From Phoronis australis (lineage: Eukaryota > Phoronida > Phoronidae), in assembly GCA_002633005.1 (NCBI GenBank), contig NMRA01000304.1, forward strand, positions 89,200-153,199: a stretch of 64,000 nt of DNA, in the 5' to 3' direction. The notes beneath the pieces are model-generated. The model was given only the letters and a program-made list of their open reading frames with translations. It did not search any database and was not told the DNA's origin. Below, in pieces: positions 45,768-58,600 of the stretch (position 1 is the first letter of the stretch; each line of letters starts with the position of its first letter). A program made the position numbers and the translations under genes.

Positions 45768-45844
45768 GGGGTTCTGCATTTTGAGAACCAGTTCTTCTTC
45801 ACAAAATTATGAACATCAAACTGGTTCTCAAAATGTCGAACCCC
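45768..45844. repeat. Near-perfect 26-bp-arm hairpin
   Basis: GGGGTTC, two mismatches, CATTTTGAGAACCAGTT, a 25-base loop, AACTGGTTCTCAAAATG, two mismatches, GAACCCC. The inner 17-bp arms are perfect. Relatives with one or two arms occur at 39125-39205 and 57337-57365. Confidence 0.9.
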
Positions 45845-46653
45845 TGTAAGTGACAATTGTCTAAAAAGGTTTTGACTATACTGTGATTTCTGATGTAATG
45901 TATTGCCTTACTATTTCATTAATATCACATATGACCTAAAGATGTCGCTACGTGACCACAACTGAAAGATTTGTATGGATTCCTAGCATTTTTAAGAACT
46001 CTTTATTTGAGTTGTCACAATTTAAGAATTTTCTGGTGGTTGTTTTATCATTTTGATATAAACCAAAGACATAATTTTGAAATGATCAAAATTAAAAAAC
46101 TTTAAACATAAGTCATTCTGTCAAAGTTTATAGATATTATTTTCGAACAGATCCTGTAGATTTGTCTCACAGCACACATTTGCTAATTAGTAGATTGAGG
46201 TCTTTCGACCACCTGCCACTTATGAATGTATGAAGGATTGTGAATAGGAAGCTGTGATGTCACAAGTAAGCTTAAGACATAATGACAAGCCTTGGCTTGG
46301 TTCATTGATCAGTTGAAGTTTGCATAGGGATCTTGAAGTCATTCATGCATATGTAGGCTTTGTTTTGTTTTTTTTAACGCAAGAATTGTCTCATGTTGGT
46401 AGGTCACCATTTTCATCAGCAAATCAAAACACTGAGATTTGGCATTTATGGCTTGGTTGCAGTTGGAATGCTGTTGAAAAACATCTGTTGTAAGGGAAAA
46501 GTGTTTTGTAAAACTGAAGTCTTGATTATTTCAAAACTAAACAAACCACCCATTAAGGTGATTTGTTACCATTCAGGCATTCAGAAGATGTATGTTCATT
46601 GTAGCTTTGACAATGGGGCTTGTAAGGTTTAAGACCTGGTTTCACTGTTGCAG

Positions 46654-49600
46654 GTTAAACTGATGGATCTTTAGTCACAACCATGTCCAGGTATTCGATC
46701 AAGAGGCGAGCCTCTGAGGAGGAAAGTGAATTGGACACGTTCAAAGAGAAGATCAGAGAGTTTGCAGGTAGGTCTGTTGTGTGTCATAGTAATAGCTGTA
46801 TTATAGTTTGGTTTCCCAGGGTTGGGCTTCTTACAAACTTAAAACATATATTTAGAAGTGTTTCTGTGCTTGTTTCGAAATGTACAACCAAAACTGGCAG
46901 TACAAAAGGCATTTTGCCCTCAGCTTGATCTAAGTACAGATAAATTAGTTGAGAAATAGTATTAAATTTGAGATATTCTATGCTAACGAATCTGCTCTAC
47001 TGTACCAAGTACTCGCAAAACTCATTTTTTTGTCTCAAGCAATGTCATCGGATGTTATGTTCTTTCATTACACATTCAGCAGACAGACAGAACCAAGTTT
47101 ACATGATACACACCTACAGAGATGTGAAAATTTTTATTCAAGTGGCTTCTTTCCATTCATATTTTCGAGCCAGGCATTCCCTTCAAAATTCACGTATAAT
47201 AGTTCAAAATGCTTCATTTGAAAATGTCTTTTGAGGTAGTTGTCACTGACTAGGGATCTAGACAAATAAAATGTCAGCCCTAGGCTACATCAGTCATCTG
47301 ATTTGTTTAAAGTAACATCACCAGAGACATTTCTCATTCCCAGTGTGCTCTCTGTCACTCCAGTCAGTAATGAATCTTTGACCTGCAGTATCTCATGTGC
47401 CATTGCTAAAACATCTCATGTTTGGTGCGCGTGCAGTCTTAATTTTGATGAAATGCTCCACTTCAAAACTATTTTTTGCGTTCAGTTTCTTAAACCTTGT
47501 TTTTCCCCTAATTGCCATTCAACTCAATATTGGGGGACTACCAGTGTGCACTGCTATTTATAAAAACTTGGCAGTTATGCCATTTTTCCCTGGGGAGTCT
47601 TCCAAAATTGCTGAAACCATTAACAGTATCTTGTTGATGTAGTTATAGCCCCATTAGATAGACTCTGACATCCATTACAACCTCCAGCCACAGTCATAAC
47701 CACACTGGCACAGAAACTTTCTCCACAGCTAGCTGACATATGATAGTCTACTCATTTATTCACTTTTTACCCAATTGATATGACAGATATTTCAGCAGGA
47801 GTCTCCTCTGGGAAATCAACACTTTGATGGCTGTATGAAATGCCACATTTTTATTACTGGCGTTTACAACACTGTCTGAACTACTGCACTCTGCTACACG
47901 TTTCTCCTCCAGATTTCCTCGTCTGCTTCGTACGAAATCCTTTTAATTCTTTCACTTTCTAATTAGCTAAAACACAGAAGGAATTTGTTATAGTCGAGGT
48001 CAAAGTTTTTACCCTCGCCCACTTAAAGCTTCCTTACGGTATAAAAACTGCTATATTCTGTTAACAATTTAGTAGAAAAACAGAGTTGTAACATGAAATT
48101 TCTCATCAAAATGAGAATTAGAAAATCTTGCATTCTCGTTTGCGTGGTTTGCTCTGTATTGATGCCGGCAAACAACATTTGGTAAAATTTGATCATTTGC
48201 AGTGATGTGGTAACCTTTGGACAATGGGACGTAATTTTAGCACGTCTTTTGCTAGATATTTAAATGTCTTTGTGGTTCTTGGTCATTCCACTTACCCATC
48301 TTATTCTGTATGAAATAAACACTTTTCAGATGGGGGGTGGGGTCAGTTCTGCTAAAGATGCTCTCTCCAGCAGTTGATGTTAATGGCTCTACTATTTGAC
48401 TATTTGATTGGCCGGTTATGTAAGGAATGAGAAGCCGGTAAACAACTGTTTCTCAGATGATTTTGCCAACTGTTCCTTGTATCTCGTTAGCAGAGATATA
48501 GCTGAGCCAGTTTTAATTGCATAGATGCATTTGCATCGTGTGGTCGGTCATTCGTCCTCCAGCTTAGCTGGCGTGTTCTCTGTACAATAACATCTAAGGT
48601 CACTTGTAGTACGGATACTTGTGTGGATCTGTGTAGGTGATCTTTGTATCCGTTCATTCAAGGCTTCGGTTAGTGGTGATTTGCATATATCTGGGGCCAC
48701 CATGTCAGTGTAATCAAAATTTATTTTCTTCTCAACATCTTTTGTAGCATCGTAGGTACAGGTAAACGTTAAACATTTGCACTAAGTTTATTTATTATTA
48801 TTATTATTGGTTTCTAGAATGTTGATTTCAAGGTCTGAATTATCTGTTCATGTTTATTGTTATGCGTTATTGCATTGGTAATTCCTAAATACTATTTGCT
48901 ATTTAAACTTTCATATTGGTTTCCTGGCTGTATTTATAAGGTTTGTGTTTCTCCATATTTGCAAAAAAGCACGTCGCTATTGTTGCAAGATTTTTATGGG
49001 TTATGTAGTAATATTTCAAAGCAAATATCGAAAGTAATTTGCATTCCGAAGTCAAGAGAATTTTCATCTCTTTATGATCTGTTGTCCACCTGTTTGCATT
49101 ACCAAGGGAAAAGTTTCGGTTACAAAACTGAAATCTGATCTTTGTTTTTGAAATCTTGCATTTGATTATGAGCAAAGGTTTAAGTGGAAAACCTTGTGTT
49201 TTTCTAGCAGTTAGCTCTGTTTGTTTTGACTAGCATTTTTACAAGCTTATTGAAACAATGCGGCTGTCCGGCATAATCCCTGGCGTACTTAATCCCTGTC
49301 TGGCAAATCATTGTTCTAAAGGCAATATGTCTGGAGAAGTTTGAGAAGATGACCCACAAAATTAACTTGACTGCATGCAGATGAATTACCAATTAAAAGC
49401 AGAATCCAGTTAATCGCAAATCACATTATGTAATTAATTTCATCAATTCCAGTTGATTTGCACATGGTGTATTTGTCTAGTGTTAAATGCTTGATCCCAG
49501 AGGTGGAGAGGAAGTCTGCATGATTAGTAATTAGCAAAGATCGTTTATGCGCTGTCTCATTCTTAATAACTGAGATACCTGTTCAGTGAACAATGATATG

Positions 49601-52600
49601 TGAATTCCAACAGAGCCTAGACCAAAACCTAAATTTAATGTAAAGATGGTGCTCCAGGAATAGCTTCCACTGAAGATGTTTGGGTTGATTCACATCACGG
49701 AAACGTTCAGTTCCCCTAGCAGCCTCAAAGCTGTATGCAGTAATCGCCTGTTTTGAACAAGTATAATTACTTGGCGGAATTCTTCGAATTCCGACAAGTA
49801 TGTTGCTCTGTCGTCAAGTTTTTTTTTTTTTTGTTCGCACTCTACAGGTCGCAATTTTCGTCCGATTTTCACGAAATTTGCACACAACATGTAGATTGGG
49901 ATGTTCTGGAAGGCTATTGTTTTTGGTCATGATCGGATACAAAATGGCGGACGTGGCGGCCATTTTGTATCCGATTTCACAGTCAAATACTCGTAGAGGC
50001 CGCATTTTTCGACGTATATGGCTCAAAATCAGTACGATTATACTAGAACGCATGTGCTACAATTGTGCAAAAAATCGTTGACTTTCGGTTAAAGATGGCG
50101 GAAATATTGGACGTGGCGCATGCGCACCCCGAAATATGGCTAAAAACGTTTTCTCCTGTAGAGGGCGCAATTGCAAACCAATCACTTTCAAACTGGTCAC
50201 GTGTATGTTGAGTTTAATAAGCTTTTATAAAAAATTATTGAACCGGAAGTCACCTTCAAGATGGCGGCTGTGGGGCATGTTCACACGGTTTCAATCGCTC
50301 TGCTGTCGCNGTTAATCGCAAATCACATTATGTAATTAATTTCATCAATTCCAGTTGATTTGCACATGGTGTATTTGTCTAGTGTTAAACGCTTGATCCC
50401 AGAGGTGGAGAGTAAGTCTGCATGATTAGTAATTAGCAAAGATCGTTTATGCGCTGTCTCATTCTTAATAACTGAGATACCTGTTCAGTGAACAATGATA
50501 TGTGAATTCCAACAGAGCTTAGACCAAAACCTAAAATTAATGTAAAGATGGTGCTCCAGGAATAGCTTCCACTGAAGATGTTAGGGTTGATTCACATCAC
50601 GGAAACGTTCAGTTCCCCTAGCAGCCTCAAAGCTGTAAGCTGTATGCAGTAATCGCCTGTTTTGAACAAGCATAATTGTTACTGTAGAATTCCACGTCTG
50701 ATTTTCATTGGCTTCTAACATTGCTGTGAGTGCCTGCAGTTTTTCAGCACGTTGTCATGTGACAGCCATATTACAGATCTTGAAAATGACCTAGTGTTAA
50801 TTTCGTGTTTTGTACCCTTTCAGAATTGATGAGAAAATGAGGTATTACTTGTCAGCCACATTGTCTCCTAAACTGGTGAGATTTTGCTTCTCATCAACAT
50901 TTTTGTAATTTAGATTTGGACAAGTCCAAAAATTTGCTTTACACTGACGCAGGGGCTTGTTTTGTTGGAGAACGCTTTGAAAGTTTGTTCTTCTTTGCCT
51001 GTGTGGTTTCAGCAATCAATCTCAACACATTACATCTTATGGATTGCTTTGTCCTTATATGAATGTCGCATTAATTATCAATTTCATTTGTTTTTTACTT
51101 GTGAAAATAGCACCTTTTTCCTCGTCATGACTGATTTAATCTTCTTTCTCTTTATTGCAAAAACATAACCTAAAGCTTTGTTACATGCACATTTCTTGTC
51201 AGAAACCATGTACCATGCACAACCTGTTTTTACTTAAACTTCCCAAATATTGAATTTTCATCGAAGACAAGCTTGATAAATAAATGTCCATTTCCGTCAA
51301 TACAACCTGATCGTGGTTGTTGTCATTAGGCTTTCCAAGAAGTATTCACCAAACTGTTTGTCTTGGTCCCAGCGTAGGAAAATGAATACATTTGCCATTT
51401 GCTATTATAACACCAAACACGACAGTATCGAATTTGTGGCAACAGTTCGGTCTCTTGTTTTGCATACGTGTGGAAATCATTCTGTGTTTAAACTGTTTAA
51501 TCATATTTGCTGTTCTTTGTTCATACTAGGCCTTTGTATGCATCATCGCCTTTGTAACAATTTTCAATGAAGTCACCATACCACTGATGAGGGTCATTAT
51601 TCATGTACCGCTCAATGGAACGTGCCGTTTGCTGCCATCTAAAAATCACTTGGCAGACAATGGTGTCTTGTTATGAGTGCATCTGCCGCTAATTTTTTTA
51701 AGTCATTTATTCATTGGCTCTGTTTCAATGGCCGTCATGATATTCTGAAAGTTGACCGTTGAAACAATCGTTACATTTTTATTATTGGACAAAATGATGG
51801 AATCACCGTGTGAGTTCCTTTCTAAGCTGAAACACCCAGGTATGATGTGGATCGGCTGAAACAATTTATTTCTATGGCAAGAGACATGGCTGAGATAAGG
51901 CTTGGAGTCCAATTCTATTTTAAACTTCTTATCTTTTGTTACTCTTTGTTATAATCCTTTGAAAAAACTGATTGGCCTAACAGTGCCACAGTTAAGCAGT
52001 TATGTAACACACAGTCCTGTAATACCTGTAATACCTGTCATGGACAGGTCTTTGGGGATATCGTGGTGCATTAATCCCCTCCCCCAGACCATTCCTGTGA
52101 CAGCAGAAGGTGCAGAACTCCAGGGCTTCTTTGTCTGATCTCAGGTCTGAGCTGTATTCCCTATTAGACCTAAGACACTGGTGAGAAAAGTTCTTGCGAT
52201 CACGTGCTTTACTTAATGCATGGCAATATCTGGCGAAAAATTTTTCGTGATCTTTTTTTTCATGAGATTCTTACATCTACAGACCACAGCCCTGGTTAAT
52301 GGACACCCGCTAAAAGAAACTTTGAAAATCTTTCCCACGTGCTCATACGTTTGTTCTATCTTTCTGAGCAAGTGATAAGTAATAAGGTTGCTAGAGATAA
52401 CATGCATTACGACCTTGACCTTATAAAGGTAAGAGGATTATCGTGGTCACACCAAAGCCGATATGACTTTTAAACCTGGTTTAAAGATTTTAGGCTTGGT
52501 GTGAACAGCTTTTGAATTGCAACTGTGGCCCTCTGTTGGGATGGATTTGCAAGCAATTGTAAATTTTATAACCCACTCTGACTGGTCAGCGCAGTTGTAA

Positions 52601-55600
52601 AAGTTACCACTCGTATGTTTTTATGAAAGGACTTCAGTGGCACTGACCTCTAGCGGCAAAGTATGGAACTTGGGTTGGTATGAACACAGCTAATGTTATC
52701 TGAGGTAAAACAGTGTTTGTCTTATGAATGCCGGTTGAAGGTTATCATATAAATCAAATGCAGATTCAATCAATGGATTCTTTTACAGGGGAAATAATAT
52801 TTGAGATATTTTTGTTTATTTATTTTTTTAAGCTTTAAAAGACTGGATAACCCACTGAATTTACCGATTTCCAAGCGGGCACATTCAGAAATATTAGCAT
52901 TTACCTAATGGCAAGTGGCAAAATAATGCGAAGAGTTGTATGCGTCAAAATCTCGAACAAGTACTAAAAATGATAAGAAGTGACAAAATTTGGTTATCAA
53001 AATTTGCCAAATTATTGTAATTACCAATATTCAGTCTCCTATAATTTGCCGAATGTAATGATTGATGTGTATTTCATTTACATTTTCCTAGTAAAGTTTG
53101 TACCGTTAGCTCTGGTATTTAAACGAATGCCATTGATTTTCTGTCGTTTTAGAATAGGTGGTGATTTTTTTCACACACAGTTAGCTTTGTGCTTGTTAGT
53201 GACATTCAGGTTCCAGGATATACCAGTGATAGTGCTTTGTGTGTGGTGTTACATGCATGCTCAGGCCGTCTTGGCTATTGTGTTTCTGTAGGTAGGCTTA
53301 TTCAGTTTCTCATCATTCTGTTTGAAACAGGTACAATCTGGCCTATTTTTAAAAACTAATTTTCAACTTTGACCACTAGCTGTTATAAATTGGTATTGAA
53401 TTGTTAATCAGATTAGAAGTGATTTCTGGCAAAAGGGGGCAGTTGGATACTGGTTGAGGACAGAGTCGACAAATTGACTTGATAAGGTGGAGCTTTTTAT
53501 GGATCCTAGAAATATGTCCAAATTTGGCTAACTTTGCAACATCTCATCTCAGAATCGTATGAACGTATTCTTATGAAATTTCAGATGCCATGCTTAATGC
53601 ATTTTTCTCCAAAACGCCGTTAGGAATTTTTTTTTACTTTTTCATGAGGGGCAATCAAAATAGAACTGTTATCATTTTCAGGAAACAAATTCTTAAGTTG
53701 CATGAAATGAAATCGAAATGATATTTAAAAAACTGAAACACTATTTTCAGATCTTATCTTGAACATATTTGTCTCTCAAAAAACTTGATTATTTTATAAA
53801 TAGGGTTCTTTTCCTGTCAATGTACTTAAATTTACTAAAAAGAAGTGGCCATGTGACTCAATTGGTGGCAGGTCTGTAAAAAGAGTCAATTCCTAAGCCT
53901 TTCTTCTTTCAGAAAATAAGTGGGTTAAAATATAGTTTTGTTGATAATTGGCTTAAGAGGCACACTTGTCAACAGCAAACTACAGTATCACTTCTTCTCT
54001 AGCTCAGATATCACTTTTCATTAGGAATCTGAGCAGTGACCAGTTTAATAATGGCAAATGGTTTATATCGAGCTGCTAATGCCGGCTCTTGGTTCATATT
54101 CCCTTTGATATTTTTCTTCTTGCAATAGCAGAATCTTGCACTGTATACCTCAGTATTTTTCCTGAAGTGTTCCAATGATTAAGAATTTAACTTTTTTCTA
54201 TGATGTTATCATTATTAATCACAGGTACGCGAAGTTTTCTGAGTTAAAAATATGGTTATATGTGGTTTGGTATTCATAAGGGAATTCAAGAGGTGTTCAG
54301 ATGGTGGTAAAGTTTGAGGAAAGACAGTTGACAGTGGCTTTTTGAAAATAGCAGTTATAATTCTTTGTAATACTTTCAGTATTAAGCAATAGCATTGCTT
54401 CATAGTTCTTGAATACTTAAAAACATATCATTTACATCTAGTTATAACTCAAAGATATAATTACTATACTCTTAAATGAGAGATCTAATGACCATAATAA
54501 CATCTTTTGCGTAGGAAGTCAATCAGGGTTATTGCCCCCTACGTTGTAATCAAGCTATTGTTGGAAATATCTGGGTGGAAAGTTGTTATTCAAGTTATTG
54601 TACAAGTTGTTCTGTGCATTCATTTTTGAAAATGCTCGGAAAGCTTCTGTTTGGAACAGAAAATGAGGAGAAGAAGATGTTTTCTTTTTTCTAATTTCTC
54701 AACAAGACATAAGAAAGATTAATTTTCTTCGTTTTAAACTTTTATTTGCTTTACATCTGTCACTCAAACAGCTTTTAGTAGTGTATCATAGAAAATGACT
54801 ATTTAGACAAAATTTTCTTAGAATTTGAATGAGACTACTGTATGTGATTATTTTGTGAGAGCACAGTCCTTGATCATCGAAGGGTTCATCGGCACCTTCT
54901 GTCTGAGTTTGGACTACTTGTCAACATGGCAGTCATTGAAGGGTTAGACAGAGATAAGATTTGACCACTGGTACAACTTGTCCCATTGAGGCGAAGCTGT
55001 AATCAGTTCAGGGTATCACAAACAAACATACCAACCAAGTGGTCAGAACGCACACACACCTTAACCGGCAGGTCTGAGCTACAGGTGTGCTGTCGATTCG
55101 TCATCAAAATCCAAATTTACCTGCTGTGATCAGGATCCAGGTAAGCTGAGACTGAAGCTCATTAACAGGGAGATGATGCGGTTTCTGTAATTTGTCATGT
55201 ATATTACATTTTCCATCTGTCGCTGTGACGACATTCCACCCACCTGGAGATGAAAGTAGGTCACACGCGTGCCTGACAGGTAACATGTAGATGTGCTCCT
55301 TGTCTCCTGATACTTCCTCAATCCATGCAAAGCATTGTCTAGCACGCGGATTATTACGTCAGTCACTTTATGTGACACTGGTATATACATATAATGTTTT
55401 CTGCACACATCCGTCGTGCATCACCCAACATGGATTGATGCAGATGACTGGCATTAACTAAGCTTTTAAAATTCTTAAAAGACCAACGACGTGTTCTTAA
55501 CATGGACGCTAGTGTTGTTCTGATTCATTTTGAAAGGGAGAAATATCGAGATTTTCATTACAGCGCATGTCTATGGGCACTTTTTCTAGGTTAGTATGTG

Positions 55601-58600
55601 TCTGCATGTAATTCTTGTGATTTTAAAATGTTTAGCTGCTATTATTGACATGGAATATTTCCAATAGCTCACTTGCGAGTTTCTCGCTAGTCACTGTGAC
55701 GTCACNCAAATGACCAAACGACAAGCTTTTGCCCCACTTCCCGTGACGTCACAGTTAAGTCTCACATAATCTCGCGTTATTGTTATAAACTCGCAAAAGG
55801 CCTATTTACTTATTACTGAAGACCAGAAACATTGCGTTCAGTTGCATGACATGTGAGTATGTTTTTTGAAGAGATAACTTTATTTTTTATTTTTCAATGG
55901 TAACTAACAAATGAATGGTTGGCTCATGAATTAAAGCTGATGGAAAATGTAGCTTGCCAATCGCAATGTAAAAACATGAATTAGTATTTGATTCATTTTT
56001 CCTCGTCTGGTTATTTCACTGCCGGAGACATTGTTACTGCTTGTAGGGTAACATGACCCTGGTAGGGACAAAATTTACTAAAAATGTGAAGGTGATGGGG
56101 GTATATACAACATGACCACTAAAATACAATTCGGGTCTGCACATATCAAGTAGAGTTACTCCGATCTTTGTGACTTTGTTCCAAGTGAAGACAATGCAGC
56201 CCAACGCATTGAGTTCTAATGTTGCTCACCAGGGGGGCTCAAGTTTTCAGTTTACGGGATCTGCTTTAATGGGGGATCCAACAATTTGGTCAAAGGTTAG
56301 GGTGCACCCAAGTTGTTTTATAGTCGTTTTAAGTGGTGATGCGATGTCATGATAAGATGTACTGTTACACTGGCTGGCAGTTGGTATTGGTGGTGTGATA
56401 TTTTGCCTTATCAGTCTATAAATTGGTTTGATATAATATGATAATGCACTAGTAATAGATAGAGTGCTTGAGTGATATCCTGCCATGATTTGATTTGCAG
56501 TTTGCCCTGAAGCTCCAGTCAGTGTGCTTACAATATCTTTTTTATCTATTGATTGCTTTTATTTTCGTTATTTGAATTTTATAACTGCACTTTGCCTATC
56601 TTTTTCTAGTATCAGTATACAAGATAAAATTTATGTTATAGTATTGCTTGCTAAAATAAATATTTTGTAGCAAAGGGATTAAAATGAATTTTTGCTTGTT
56701 TGAAGTTGTCAGACAAGTTTGTTTTCCAGGACATGTAACCGATCTACCACAGACACCTGCTCGAAAATAGCTAAAGATTTTATTTGAAAATGAATTCCAA
56801 CAAAACGTGTTTTCCATTGGAGGCATATTTACGTACCTCGAACAAGGTTTTTGTTAAATTTGTGTTAAGCTTAGATTCATGGCAATCATTAGTTGCTGTG
56901 ACTTCTGGAACTGTTTAGAAAAGTTTCTTTCTGTGTTAGATATTCCGTTTCCTGGTTAGTCTCTAGCAAACTGTTGCATAATGGTGGTGAAACCGGGGCT
57001 TTCATTTGCATTCAATATGAACCTCAGATTGTCCATTAGGGGCCCACTGCTGGTGCATCTCTGACACACTGTGGTGTGGCTGGCTGCACATGGATGAAAA
57101 TCGAGGACAGGCCTTCATATGAGAAGGACAGACCCAAAACTGCAACAGACAGACGCAAAATGTGATGGACGGGTTTCGATGGAAAAGAGTGATCGTTCTA
57201 CACTTTTGTGACCTCAGATTGCATTTCTGAATGCTGTTGTCGAGTTGAATTACAAATACTAAAATTTTATTCACAGTTTGCTTTCTCAGTACTAAAGATG
57301 GTACGCCTGCATGAAAAACCTGTAATAGTCACTTGCAGGGGTCCCGCATTTTGAGAAACGATTTTCTTTACAAACTAAAAGAAAGGAAAAAGCGTAGAAA
57401 ATTTTGTAAATTCAGCTTTGAAGATGTGTAGTTCAACCCATATATATTTAATACAGGTGCTGTTGCATTGCTGATTTCAAAGGCTGACATCGCGCCGCAA
57501 GTTTTTCACAGCATACCTATGAATCAACTAAAGAATCGAGCAAGGGAACTACTTTAACCCTCCCATCTCATTTGTTGTCCGTCCTTCGCTTTGTTTGTCT
57601 TCGTCCTTCCCATTTGAAGGTTTGTCTTTCCCGTTCTCTGTCTCTCCTTCCCATTTGAAGGTCTGTCTCTCTCCATGTCGAGCAGTTGGAGCTTCATGTT
57701 TGATGATAAAACCACTCACGACAATTCAATTTTTTCTGTTGTGAAAAAGAACCTCTCTAGTTGATTAGCTGGAAGATGCAACCTTAACCCAAAATCTGTA
57801 ATCGTTTTAGATGAACGAGAAGACGTCCAGAAGAAAACTTTCGCTAAGTGGATTAACTCTCAACTGAAAAAGGTAAGTCAAAGGTCATGTGTGATCAGAG
57901 TGGTTACTTGTGACCTCTGTGACCCAGAATGACCCATTTTATGATGACCTTGTTCACTGAACCAGTGTTCATCTCTAATAATGCCTGTCTATGTTACTAT
58001 GGCAACCACGTCCAGCAGTGAACTAATCACGCAACAATTTTTACTTATTAATTTAAGATTCTTTAATAATTTTTAGCAGCCGCATTAATTGATGCATTTT
58101 AATTCATTTTTGATATTCAGAATTTTATTTTGAATATATTAGTCTGTCTCATTCATTTTATTCAAAACTGTTCAAAATTCACAAAACCAACTATGAAACT
58201 GTACTTTGCTGTTGGGTTGTTGCGTTTCCTTGGTACCTTGGAAGGTAAAATGTTAATGCATACCTGTTGGGATAAGCAGTTAGCTAAAAATAGTTTTAAG
58301 CTAATTATTTTGAATGAAGCGGTTAGGTTGTAGTGACATGTGAATTCCACGCTCACTTGCTTTGAAAAGATTTACCGCAAGGTCAAACCGACCACTTGAC
58401 TGCCGCATAGTAAATGAGGCTGGCATGTTAGGACATCTATTTTTAAAGTATTTGCAATAATTCCATGCAATACCTAATCGAAACAACAAACATAAGAAGG
58501 AGTAGTGTCCTAATAACTTTTGTAGTGCTCCAGGAATGTTAAGGCCACCATACGGTCTGAACACAATGTTTCTTAAATGTGTGTACCTTCTCAGCCCTGA

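Larger units (their letters stand above)
37589..46653. other. CDC5L to dystrophin-type gene interval; no gene recognised
   Basis: It must contain the CDC5L promoter just upstream of 37588 and, because the plus-strand exon at 46654 has an acceptor, probably a non-coding 5' exon of the downstream gene. A plus-strand open segment ends at a consensus donor at 37827 (TTTCG|gtaagt) and could be such an exon. Also present: a 29-bp tandem duplication at 38643-38700, an 18-bp duplication at 40467-40502, a long hairpin at 45768-45844 and a minus-strand SINE at 44640-44740. Confidence 0.55.
46768..57810 (+). other. Dystrophin-type gene, intron 1 (11 kb)
   Basis: Large first intron, typical of dystrophin genes. 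It contains the haplotype-type duplication at 49409-50677 with its inserted element, single N at 50310 and 55706, a (TTA)n run at about 48790, and no recognised coding exon. Confidence 0.7.
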
